Origin: Acanthamoeba sp. SK_2022b
Lineage: Eukaryota; Discosea; Longamoebia; Acanthamoebidae
Direction of reading: 5' to 3'
NCBI GenBank assembly: GCA_027943245.1
Contig: JANDJZ010000509.1
Span: forward strand, 1-34,306
DNA: 34,306 nt
The notes under the pieces are model-generated. The model searched no databases and was not told where the DNA came from. It saw only the letters and a program-made list of their open reading frames with translations. This document shows positions 9,712 through 19,202 of this stretch, in pieces. How positions within the stretch are numbered: the first letter of the stretch is position 1; each line of letters begins with the position of its first letter. The position numbers and the translations under genes are program-made.

Positions 9712-11800
9712 AGTGATCAGTCACCAAGTACAGCACCTGGTGTGAGGAGCTTGAGTTTGTCTTGCTCTTGTGGAACCTGTGGGACATTGCGTTTGCTGAC
9801 CAGCCCAGAGGCGTGCACAAGGAGAAGGCCAACAATGGAGACAACAACAGACGAATGAGAATGCAGCAGGTGGCTGACTTTATCATTCTGTGTCTGGATA
9901 CACAGTTCAGGTCAATAGGCTTGCACCTCAAAGACCTGAGGGAGATGCTGAAGGCACTTGATGAGCAACTCGCACTGAAGACCATGGGGTACTGCACACT
10001 CTACCTCAAGTGCTACTTAAGGATGCAATATGAGCCCAGAGAGACCTTGGACATGTACTTCAGGCGGCTAGACAAGGCTGTGAAGGACCTGGCAGGTCAG
10101 GATTACAAGGTGGATGAGAACCTGGCACTCGTGATAATGCTCAATGGACTCCTGGAGGTACTAGTCTGTACAGACCATCATTGAGAGTGTGAGAGAAATG
10201 AACTATGGCAAGGCCAAGGTGACTACTATTCCAGTGTGAGGCCGCCTGTGTTACCAAGACAGCAACACATGAGTCCATTAACATTGTACCGGCACCATGA
10301 GGACAGTGGGAGTGAAACTCTGATGTGAAGTCTGATGACAGCAAACCCAGAAAATTTACTGGTTTGTGCAGTGAGGTCAGGCATAGAAGATGCGACTGCA
10401 AGCTCAAGGGCAAGAAGCCCAGAGATAGCAAGGGAAAAGGGAAGTGGCCAGCAAAGTATCAGAGCAAGAGAAGTAAGAGACCATCCTCTTGGCAACCAAG
10501 CAAGTACTAGCTGTCATGACCACTGGTATTTGGACTCCAGAGCAACCACACACATTACATGCAGGAAGGACTGGTTGCATGACTACATCAGTCTCAAGGC
10601 CAAAGGGCAGAGTCTACTTCTCAGCAACAACTTCAAGTGCAAGATCAAAGGGCTCAGAGTTATACACACAAACTAGTGCCATACCACCGCCATTGCTGCC
10701 CACAACCAGGGCAGAAATTCACTGCAACAAATCTGAACTGGTCACCCTTCATCAAGGACCCATTGAAGAGGAAGCCAGTGACCAGGAAAACGAACTGGCC
10801 AGCAAGGTAGAAGAGACCAGCAACCCCAGCCACGCAGAGGATACAACCTCACCAGACAAAGAGCTGGACAACAGAGGACACAAGACAACCAGCAAGAAGA
10901 AACCCACGCCAATACCATGGCATGACAGAATGCATCCCACTCCCAAGAAACCACCAATACACACAAGGACAGCACCCAAACTCTACTCTCAAGAGTTTCA
11001 CGCCTGCGTAGCAAGAGAAGAAAAGCCATACCAGGATGAGAGTAGCACCAAGATCCCATCAACATATGCTGAAGCCATCAACTCACTGCACGCCAAAGAC
11101 TGGAAAGCCACCATGCACAACAAGTACAACACAATAATGATGAACGGTATGTTCAAACTGGTACCCCCAACTGCCAGGAGGAAGGTCATTGACACCAAGT
11201 GGCTATTCAAGGTCAAGCATCACACAGACAGCTCAATTGACCAGTTCAAGGCCTGTTGGATAGCAAGAGGCTTCACCCAAGTCTACAGAGTAGACTATGT
11301 GCCCTAATCAAGTCCCGCAGACTGGTGCACGCTGGAGGCACACTCTCACCATGTGACATGCGCATTCAAGCAAAAGCAACACAGCCAGACATCCACAACA
11401 GACCAGCCCCAAGAGCAACCAGACCCCTCAAGTGGGTCCACACAGACATGTGTGGACCACTACCAGTGGACACACCATCAGGTAAGCAATACTACATGGC
11501 ATTCACACCGGTAGTATGTCTTGAGCACCTACAGGTACTCAGATCATGTCTGTCTGCTTTGCAAGAGTCTTTATGGACTCAAACAAGCACCCCTTGAGTG
11601 GAACCAAACACTCAATGCACATCTACGTACAAGAGGATTCACACTGACACGTGCTGACCTGTGTGTCTACATCAGGTACAAGGGCAAGCATGCATTGCAT
11701 ATGCGACATGTGTTCTCAGTAGGCATCTGAACACATGAAGGCCCTCAGTAGAGGACACGTGAATGACTTGTGTGTTGAGCTAAATCTTGTAAGGTGTTCC
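9712..11800 (+). pseudogene. Decayed and rearranged copia gag-pol of copy A
   Basis: Gag-like sequence from 9735, then zinc knuckle debris near 10370-10410, then the protease start with Asp-Ser-Arg (10535-10560). A jump near 10673 leads into the acidic linker and the start of reverse transcriptase (10680-11300). An integrase finger and early core piece follows at 11305-11505, then a second short reverse transcriptase piece (11505-11540) and a later one (11545-11700). Many stops and frameshifts. The Gag stop seen at 5790 in the full-length copy is a sense CGA here, while the TGA matching 5328 is present in both. Confidence 0.88.
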
Positions 11801-11818
11801 TGATACTGTTAAGGGGCG

Positions 11819-12044
11819 TGTTGTGAGTTACCTAATAAGGTACTCAGATCAACAGTCACTCTGGAACACCAAATGAGGTAGGACTTAATGAGCTCCTAGC
11901 ACATTAAGGCATGCCTTAAGTTTAGGAGTTATGTTGTGGTACAACTGTCTACAACAATATATTCAGCAGTAATAAAACCAGAGAGAAACCCTGTTCTCTC
12001 TCACTTCACACTTTACTCTTCACCACAAAGCGTACATCACAACA
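11819..12044 (+). repeat. 3' LTR of copy A
   Basis: 226 bp, preceded by the AAGGGGCG polypurine tract and followed by the target duplication ACCAC. It differs from the full-length copy LTR at scattered sites (for example AAAGCG for ACAGCG near its end). Confidence 0.92.
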
Positions 12045-12455
12045 ACCACCATCACACCCCCACAACAACACCACAATACAACAATACCACCACAACAACA
12101 CCACAACACAACAACACCACCACACCAGCACCACAACAGCACCACACCAGCACCACAACCACAACACCATCACCACAAGACAACAACAGCACAACACCAC
12201 CACATCACCACACCACAACACAACACCACAACAACAACAACAACAACAACAACACAATACCACAACACCACACCAGCACCACAACACCACCTCAACACAA
12301 CGACCACAACAATACACCAACACACCAACACCACTACCATCACCACAACACCACCACAATACCACAACCACAACAAAACCACCACAACACCCCCTCAACA
12401 CCAGTGCAACACCAACCCCATCACCACCACACCACCACAACCATCACCACAACAT
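12045..12455. repeat. C/A-rich array with an AAC-rich centre
   Basis: C/A words; the stretch 12228-12253 is nearly pure (CAA)n. It switches abruptly to G/T words at about 12456. Confidence 0.88.
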
Positions 12456-12560
12456 GCTGGTGGTGTGGTGGTTTTGAGATGTTGTGTTGCATATGGTGGA
12501 GTGAACTTGTGGTGTTGTTGTACTGTAGTGGTGCTGTGGTGGCTCGGTGATGGTAGTGGT
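12456..12560. repeat. Short G/T-rich block
   Basis: About 100 bp of G/T words between an abrupt polarity switch and the LTR of copy B. It includes a less repetitive patch (TTGCATATGGTGGAGTG). Confidence 0.75.
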
Positions 12561-12779
12561 TGTTGTGAGTTAAGGTACTCTGATCAACAGTCACTCTGGA
12601 ACACCAAATGAGGTAGGACTTAATGAGCTCATAGCACATTAAGGCATGCCTTAAGTTTAGGAGTTATGTTGTAGTACAACTGTCTACAACAATATATTCA
12701 ACAGTAATAAAACCAGAGAGAAACCCTGTTCTCTCTCACTTCACACTTTACTCTTCACCACAAAGCATACATCACAACA
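12561..12779 (+). repeat. 5' LTR of copy B
   Basis: 219 bp; lacks ACCTAAT-type bases near its start (GAGTTAAGG in place of GAGTTACCTAATAAGG). The rest aligns fully, with palindrome, AATAAA and hairpin. Confidence 0.92.
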
Positions 12780-12800
12780 GGTTATGGGCCCACACTCACA

Positions 12801-13972
12801 ATGAGTAACTACAAAGTCACCAAGAGATATGTACTCCAATCAGTCACAGAGTACAGCACCTGGCGCAAGGAGCTCGAGTTTGTCTTGCTCTTGTGGAACC
12901 TGTGGGACGTTGTGTTTGTTGACCAGCCCAGAGGCATGGGCAAGGAGAAGGCTGACAATGGAGACAATGACAGACAAATGAGAATGCAGCAGGCGGCTGG
13001 CTTCATCATTCTGTGTCTGGACACACAATTCAGGTTGATATGCTTGCACCTCAAGGACCTGAGGGAGATGCTGAAGGCACTCAATGAGCAGCTCACACCA
13101 AAGACTATGGGGTACCACACACTCTACCTCAAGCACTACTTGAGGATGCAATATGAGCCTGGAGAGACCCTGGATACATACTTCAGGCGGCTAGACAAGG
13201 CTGCAAAGGACCTGGCAGGACAGGACTACTAGATTGACAAGAACCTGGCACTTGCAATCATGCTTGATGGACTCCCATAGGAGTATGAGTCTGTTCAGAC
13301 AATCATTGAGAGCACAAGGGAATGAACTACAGAGAGGCCAAGTGGCTACTGTTTCAGTGCAAGGCCGCCCACATTGCAAAGACAGCAACACACGAGTCCA
13401 TTAACATTGTTTGAGTGCCACAAGGACAATGGGAGCAAAACTCCAATGCAAAGTCCAATGACAGCAAACCCAGAAAGTTTACTGGTAAGTGTTTCAAATG
13501 CAGTGAGGTTGCACACAGAAGATGCTACTGTCCCAAGCTCAAGGGCAGGAAGCCCAGAGATGGCAAGGGAAGCAGCCAGTGAAGCGTTGGAGCAAGAGAG
13601 GAGACCGTTCTCTTGGCGACTGAGCAAGTGCTAGCTGTGATGGAGTCCAAAGACCACTGGTATTTGGACTCCAGAGCAACTGCACACATCATGTGCAGGA
13701 AGGACTGGCTGCATGACTACGTCAGTCTTGAGGCCAAAGGGCAGAGCCTACTGCTTGGTGCAAGATAGAAGGGCTTGGAGTTGTATGTGCAAACGTGCTG
13801 GTGGATGGAGTTGAAGAAGTGGTGATGTTTGCAAGAGTACTGTATGTGCCAGGACTTGCAAAGAACCTCATCTCCATGGCCATGGTGACAGCCAGAGGGA
13901 ACGAGGTATGGATCAACTGCTCAGGAGGCAGCATGTTCAACTGTGAGGGTTGAAAAGTGCTACAAGCAACGC
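12801..13972 (+). pseudogene. Decayed copia gag-protease of copy B
   Basis: ATG at 12801 gives MSNYKVTKRYVL and a Gag frame open to a TAG at 13230. Later pieces cover the zinc knuckle (about 13490-13540), the protease with Asp-Ser-Arg (13669-13690) and the stretch before integrase. A gap near 13757 removes a few codons. Where the full-length copy has TGA at 5790, this copy has CAA, and likewise CAA where it has TGA at 5328, the two alternative outcomes of CpG loss in CGA. Confidence 0.88.
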
Positions 13973-14551
13973 CGCCACCACTCCAATACCACCACACCAC
14001 AACAGCATCACACCACACCACAACAACACAACACCACAACATCACACCACCACAACATCAACCCTCAGAACCGCACACCACCACATCCACAATATCACCA
14101 CAACATCAAGAACCGCACACCACCACATCCACAATATGAATACATCACCACAACACCAAAACCTCTCCACAGCACCACAGCATCACCACAACACCAAAAT
14201 GACACCATGACCACATCTTCACCGCACAATCCAAAATCATCTCCACAACACCACCACATCACAACATCACTGGTGCAGCATCACCACCACAACACCAACA
14301 CCACTACAGTACAACACCATCACAGTACACTGTCACATCACCACAGCATTAAACCACAACATTACCACAACATTACCACAACACCACCATCATCACAACA
14401 CCACCACAGCATCATCACACCATCACACAACACCACAACAGCACCAGCACAACGCCACCAGCACAACAGCACAACCAAAACACCACATCACTACAACACC
14501 ACACCAGCACTGCAACAGAACCAGCACCCACAGCACAACCAAAACACCACA
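13973..14551. repeat. C/A-rich array inside an inverted segment
   Basis: C/A words flanked on the left by forward copia pol sequence and on the right by the adjoining pol piece in reverse. If 13973-14620 is turned round, this array becomes G/T and joins the G/T array at 14621 without a switch. Confidence 0.88.
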
Positions 14552-14620
14552 CCACAACGTTCACTTGGGGCTGTGTTGGCCAGATTGGCTTGATCGGTAG
14601 TGCCAGCATGCCTCCTTGCA
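14552..14620 (-). pseudogene. Inverted pol fragment belonging to copy B
   Basis: 69 bp whose minus strand encodes LQGGMLALPIKPIWPTQPQ, matching the residues directly after the break of copy B at 13972. Joining the two ends recreates GCAACGCTGCAAGG, matching GCGACGCTGCAAGG of the full-length copy apart from one CpG change. Confidence 0.9.
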
Positions 14621-14903
14621 ATGCAATGGTGATGTTGTGATGGGTTACGGTGATCTTGGAGTGTTGGTGTGGTAATGTTGTGGTGCTGTGGTGGTGATGT
14701 GGTGATGGTGTGGTGGTGTTGTGGGATGTTGTGGTGTGGTGTTGTGGTGTGGTGATGTGATGATGTTGTGGAGTTGTTGTGGTGTTGTGGTAATGATGTT
14801 GTGGTGTTGTGGTGTTGTAGGTGTTATGTTGTGGGGGTGTGGTGTTGTTATGTTGTTCTGGTGACATGCAGTAGTTGTGGTGTTGTTCTGGTGTGGTGTT
14901 GTG
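14621..14903. repeat. G/T-rich array
   Basis: G/T words to the left of a solo LTR. Its last five bases (TTGTG, 14899-14903) are the left target duplication of that LTR. Confidence 0.88.
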
Positions 14904-15129
14904 TGTTGTGAAGTATGCTTTGTGGTGAAGAGTAAAGTGTGAAGTGAGAGAGAACAGGGGTTCTCTCTGGTTTTATTACTGCTGAATATATTGTTGTAGA
15001 CAGTTGTACCACAACTTCACTCCTAATCTTAAGGCATGCCTTAGTGAGCTAGGAGCTCATTAAGTCCTACCTCATTTGGTGTTCCAGAGTGACTGTTGAT
15101 CTGAGTACCTTATTAGGTAACTCACAACA
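14904..15129 (-). mobile_element. Solo copia LTR with target duplication
   Basis: 226-bp LTR in minus orientation flanked by TTGTG on both sides (14899-14903 and 15130-15134). No internal region. This is the product expected from recombination between two LTRs of a former element. Its central palindrome is partly lost on one side (CTTAAGGCATGCCTTAG). Confidence 0.92.
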
Positions 15130-15468
15130 TTGTGTTGGTGTTGGTTGTGGTGGTGCTGTGGTGGTGTTGTGGTGTTGGGGGGTGTCGTGATGCTGTGATG
15201 TGGATGTTGTGGTGTTGTGGTTGCAATATCATGGTGATGGTGTGGCGTTGGTGCAGTGGTGCTATGCTTCTGGTGTAGTGGTGTTGTTGTGGTGATGTTG
15301 GCACTGCGGTGGTGTTGTTGTTCTTGTGTTGTGGTGATGTGGTTGTGATATTGTGGTGTTGTTGTAGTGGTGTGGTGGTGATCTGGTGGTAATGGTGGGG
15401 TGTTGTTGTTATGTGGTGTTTTAGTTGTGGTGATTGTGATGTTGTTGTGGTGTTGTGGTGGTGTTGTG
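15130..15468. repeat. G/T-rich array
   Basis: Continuation of the array interrupted by the solo LTR. G/T words with no coding signal. Confidence 0.85.
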
Positions 15469-15530
15469 TGTTGTGAGTTTACCACTTTTGGAACTCTAGG
15501 CAACAGTCACTCTGGAACACCAAATGAGGA
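15469..15530 (+). repeat. LTR fragment of the copia family
   Basis: About 62 bp matching the start of the LTR (TGTTGTGAG, then CAACAGTCACTCTGGAACACC), with a diverged middle, ending at AAATGAGG. The remainder is missing. Confidence 0.8.
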
Positions 15531-15547
15531 GGCCTTGAGAGGAATGG

Positions 15548-15756
15548 TAATTGGTGGTGTTGTGGTGAAGGAGTTGTGGTGGTTATGTAGTGGTGCTTTG
15601 GTGGTGAGCACCACAACACCAAATCACCACCAAATCACCACCAATTACCACTACCCACAACACCACAACTCCACCACTACCACCACAACAACACCGCTAC
15701 AACACATAACACCACCATACCACCACAACAGCCATGGTAATGTAGTGGTGATGGTG
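15548..15756. repeat. Short G/T then C/A arrays
   Basis: G/T words to 15608, then an immediate switch to C/A words (GGTGGTGAGCACCACAAC at the junction) to about 15735, and a few G/T words again. The junction itself is a near-perfect inverted repeat. Confidence 0.8.
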
Positions 15757-15921
15757 TGATGGATGCACGCCACAGGGTGACAGACACATACAACCATTGG
15801 TTCCTGATCCTCACATATATATCCACCATATGTTCCTCACTACCTTCCCTGTGAATCCTCAGCCCCTGTAATGGCAGGGATGATGGGGTTATGTTGGCAG
15901 GACACAGCCATGGGGCCAGCA
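15757..15921. other. Unique, unassigned segment
   Basis: About 165 bp of ordinary sequence. It contains CATATATAT near 15816. Short frames on both strands, none recognisable. Possibly a scrap of another mobile element. Confidence 0.4.
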
Positions 15922-16085
15922 TGCTTGTGTTGTGGTGGTGGTGATGTGGTGGTTATTGTGTTGATGGTTATTGTATTGGTGTTGTGGTGATAGTGTGGTT
16001 TTGTGGCATTGTTGTAACGTTATGGCAGTGCTTCTGTGATGACGGTGCTAGTGTTGTGGTGTAGAGGTGTTGTTGTTGTTGTTTT
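15922..16085. repeat. G/T-rich array
   Basis: G/T words with more T than elsewhere, ending in GTTTT (16081-16085), the left target duplication of the next LTR. Confidence 0.85.
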
Positions 16086-16296
16086 TGTTGTGAGTTACCT
16101 AATAAGGTACTCAGATCAACAGTCACTCTGGAACACCAAATGAGGTAGGACTTAATGAGCTCCTAGCACATTAAGGCATGCCTTAAGTTTAGGAGTTATG
16201 TTGTAGCACAACTGTCTACAACAATATATTCAGCAGTAATAAAACCAGAGAGAACCTTCACACTTTACTCTTCACCACAAAGCGTACATCACAACA
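16086..16296 (+). mobile_element. Solo copia LTR with target duplication
   Basis: 211 bp in plus orientation, lacking about 15 bp between AGAGAGAAC and CTTCACAC, flanked by GTTTT at 16081-16085 and 16297-16301. Palindrome and AATAAA are intact. Confidence 0.92.
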
Positions 16297-16301
16297 GTTT
16301 T

Positions 16302-16944
16302 CTTGCTGTTATGTTGTGGTGGTTGTGGTGTTTGGGTATGATGTTGTGGTGGTGTTGTGGTGCTATTGTGCAGGAGTTATGGTGTTGTGATGGTGGTTTT
16401 GTGGTGGTGTTGGGGTTGTGTGGTAAGGCGCTGGTGATGTGATAGTGTATGGATCGTGTTGTGGTGATGGTGTAGTGGGGTTGTGGTGATGGTGTGGTGT
16501 TGTGAGTTGTGGTGGTGGTGATGGTGTGGTGTTGTGAATTGTTGTGGTAATGATAATGATGTGGTGTTGTGGTGGTGATGTTGTGGTGGTGATGTTGTGG
16601 TGGTGATGTTGTGGTGGTGCTGTTGTGGTGGTGATGGTGTAGTGTTTTTTTGTTGTCGTGTGGTTGTGGTGGTGTTGTTGTGGTGGTGATGTTGTGGTGA
16701 TTGTGTGGTGATTGTGGTGATTGTGTGGTGGTGTGGTGGTATGGAGATGTGGTGGTGTTGTGGTGATATTGTGGTGGTGATGTTTTGGTGGTGTTGTGGT
16801 GGTGTGGTGGTATGGAGATGTGGTGGTGTTGTGGTGATATTGGGGTGTTGGTATTGTGGTGCTGATGTTGTGGTGTGGTGTTGTGGTGTTGATATTGTGG
16901 TGATAGTGTGCTGGTGTGGTGGTGTTGTAGTGTTCTGGTGGTGA
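16302..16944. repeat. G/T-rich array
   Basis: G/T words including a partly duplicated block: the sequence around GTGGTGGTATGGAGATGTGG occurs near 16733 and again near 16805. Ends where unique sequence begins. Confidence 0.88.
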
Positions 16945-16984
16945 TGTGAAAGTTGTGTTGTGATGTCTTGCAAATACTGTGTTG

Positions 16985-17070
16985 AGTGAAGTGAAGAAGG
17001 ATCAACACAGCACAACCCACTGGTTACACACTCAATAAAAGGCAAATATATATTCCTTCTTCACTCCACT
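16985..17070. repeat. 17-bp inverted repeat, possible LTR-like or hairpin remnant
   Basis: AGTGAAGTGAAGAAGGA (16985-17001) pairs with TCCTTCTTCACTCCACT (17054-17070) with one mismatch and a 52-bp loop that contains AATAAAA and an AT-rich run. It marks the edge between the arrays and the unique region to the right. It may be the end of another LTR-type element, but I see no partner. Confidence 0.45.
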
Positions 17071-17530
17071 GAGTGTATCACAACTGTGACTGATCATGCT
17101 ATGGTGTGAGTCTCATCATTCCTGTTTCTGTGGTAGCTGCCACACAAAACAAACGGTGGTGCCACACAATGCTGAGGAAACTCACAATCCTCATTGTCAT
17201 CTTTGCCCTTTTCCATTTCTCTTCTGCCAGCCTCAGAAGAACAAACTGGGTGGCCACTGCCACCCTGGCCAACAAGATGAAGGGGTGTGGCAAGAGGTGC
17301 AAGAGTGGCTGCAAGTGGTGGAGGAGATGTGCCTGTGGCCATTGATGGTGGCAGATCTGGCGTCAAGTGCACTCTGGCGAGTTCAGTGCATGCCAATGAG
17401 GTAATGTGGGGGCGAAGGTGCAAGCTCAAAAGAGTACGAAGGTATAGATGTATTTAGTTTTATTTTTATTTTTGATTTAGCTACTCAATAGTGATGTAGC
17501 TCTTGTTCTTGTATGCGCTCTGGCAGGAAG
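17071..17530. other. Unassigned unique region left of the DDE transposase relic
   Basis: Ordinary sequence. On the plus strand 17096-17404 is open for 102 codons and is Cys/His/Trp-rich, and the minus strand is open over almost the same span; neither is recognisable. It may be the leader of the decayed transposon to its right. CpG is scarce. Confidence 0.35.
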
Positions 17531-18060
17531 ACAAAGACAGAGAGCTTGCCAGCTACATCAGTGAGTGCTGTCACATCTTTGGAAGCTCACCAAGCCACAT
17601 CTGTGATCTCCTGCACTATAATTTATGAGCATCCTAACAAGTGGGTGGCTGAAGGTGCAGTTTAGTACTACCAATGGTACCTCTTCTGGGTCCTCAACCT
17701 CAACCTCAAGGAGCAGCTTACCACTGAATGCATGACGGCAAAACCTACACTGTGAATCTGATGGTCTGCCTAGACCACCAACCTTTTTTCATCTACAACA
17801 TCATCAATGGTGCCTCCAATGGCTACCACGACATGGAGTTTGTTGTCAATGTTGCTGGCCCAACATTGGCAGAAGACAACATCCTCATTGTAGATAATGT
17901 TTGATTTCACATTGATGGTGGCCCTGCCCACCTCATATCATCATTGGGTGAGATACTACTCCCTCCCCCCCTACTCTCCCAAACTCAATCCAGCAGAGCT
18001 AGTCTTCTCTTTTGTTAAACGCTGCCTCCGCGGAAATATGAAATCTCGGGATGGGGCAAG
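17531..18060 (+). pseudogene. Decayed Tc1/mariner-type DDE transposase
   Basis: Reading the plus strand across stops and frameshifts gives the end of a DDE_3 (IS630/Tc1/mariner) catalytic domain: LMVCLDHQPFFIYNIINGAS at about 17758-17817; NILIVDNV then TGA then FHIDGG at about 17878-17923, with the second catalytic Asp; a C-run frameshift; then YSPKLNPAELVFSFVKRCLR near 17970-18030, with the catalytic Glu. The Asp-to-Glu distance is about 34 residues, which fits the family. The first catalytic Asp is not certain. A poly-C tract near 17963 has shifted the frame and several stops occur, so it is dead. Terminal inverted repeats were not found. Confidence 0.65.
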
Positions 18061-18490
18061 TTAAAACTGGGGAATGCATGATTTATTGAGTAGATTTCTC
18101 GACGTATTTTCCTCTCCATCAGTACATTTCTGTCGACCAGCCTTTTGTGGCGGAGAGGCGCAGAGCGGGGAGACAGCATTTGTATGAAAGCAAGTGGATG
18201 AAGAGGCAGTGCAGCGGAGCAGGTGCAGGCGACAGCAAGTGTGAAGGTAGTGGCAAGGATGATGGTGAGGGGGACAGCAAGCTGCCATGAAAAAGGTACA
18301 GCCCCTTCCTTGTTCTCCTGGCCCAAGAACAATTGCCAAATTTGTTTGGCTTTGTTTGCAGGGACCCACACAGCATTTCAATGCTGTAGTTTTAAGTTGT
18401 TATGCTACAGGCATCTACTCAATGCGCTGGGCACTGCAATTCATTTCAATGATGAGCATGATAGATTGTAATTCAAAGCCTAATTCAGTG
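18061..18490. other. Unassigned region
   Basis: Mixed sequence with overlapping open frames of 80-118 codons on both strands, none recognisable. More CpG at 18100-18170 than in the neighbouring stretches. Confidence 0.3.
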
Positions 18491-19202
18491 CAGGCACTGC
18501 TTTGTGGCAGCATCTGTTGTGGAGGCATTTGTGGGGCGTTATATTGTAGCAGATGACATCAGATCACTGCGGCTCACCGCGATCTACAATGTGTTCTACA
18601 CACAGGTCAAGGGAGTTGACTGTATTGTGCTTAATGAGTTTGGGATTCTCTTTGTGGTGGCGCTTGATAAACAGCATCCAGGATGGCGCACATGACAACC
18701 ATGAAAAGGCACCTACCCATTCATGATCAAGAGTGTCATCAGGCCTGCAATTGCTGGTGACACCAGAAGCAAGAATCAGCCATACCAAAGCGTGGTCAGT
18801 GACGTGCACAAGATTGAGGCTGACCTCGTCACATATTGTGTGCAGCTAACACACATGATGAATGGCACAATTAAAGTCCTACTGTTGACACAAGCTGAGG
18901 TCAACTGGGCAAAGAAGAAAGCATGCTTGCTGCTCACAATGATGAACTTTGTTTTGCCTCCCATCTATGAGATGAAATCCTTTTTACAGGAGCAATTCCT
19001 CAGTGACATCACCACTAAGGCCATCCTGAACGAACTCGCAAGTGAAGAATATAGTAACTTATTGGTAATGTCTTTTTTTGTGTATGCCACATCATCTTGC
19101 AGAAGTCCAGCGCTTCAGGGTGAGCTCTGCACCACCAGCTTGCTAACGCAGTGGCTGGAATGTGGCCCAAGTAGTGCCACTCACTACCCCACCAGTTTGT
19201 GA
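18491..19202 (+). pseudogene. Unidentified protein remnant with two TGA codons in one frame
   Basis: One plus-strand frame runs from about 18504 to 19202, interrupted only by two TGA codons close together at 18693-18707. Upstream it reads FVGRYIVADDIRSLRLTAIY; downstream it includes GTYPFMIKSVIRPAIAG and WAKKKACLLLTMMNFVLPPI. Reasonable amino-acid composition and length (about 230 codons) point to former coding sequence. Both TGA could be former CGA, matching the CpG decay of the copia copies. I do not recognise the family. The last 40 residues look less protein-like and the true end may be near 19064. Confidence 0.45.

Larger units (their letters stand above)
9516..12044 (+). mobile_element. 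Shortened, internally shuffled copia copy (copy A)
   Basis: Bounded by LTRs at 9516-9711 and 11819-12044 and by a perfect 5-bp target duplication ACCAC (9511-9515 and 12045-12049). The internal region is about 2.1 kb against 4.1 kb in the full-length copy. It lacks the primer binding site and the Gag start, most of the integrase core and much of reverse transcriptase, and one integrase piece lies after the start of reverse transcriptase. Many CpG sites of the full-length copy are TpG or CpA here. Confidence 0.9.
12561..13972 (+). mobile_element. Truncated copia copy (copy B)
   Basis: LTR (12561-12779), primer binding site (12780-12792), Gag and protease sequence, stopping abruptly at 13972 inside pol. 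The next 69 bp of the element are found inverted at 14552-14620. There is no 3' LTR in phase with it. CpG sites of the full-length copy are mostly TpG or CpA here. Confidence 0.9.

Noticed and set aside
14904..15129. 3' LTR of copy B
   Set aside because: It is in the opposite orientation and has its own perfect TTGTG target duplication, so it is a separate solo LTR.
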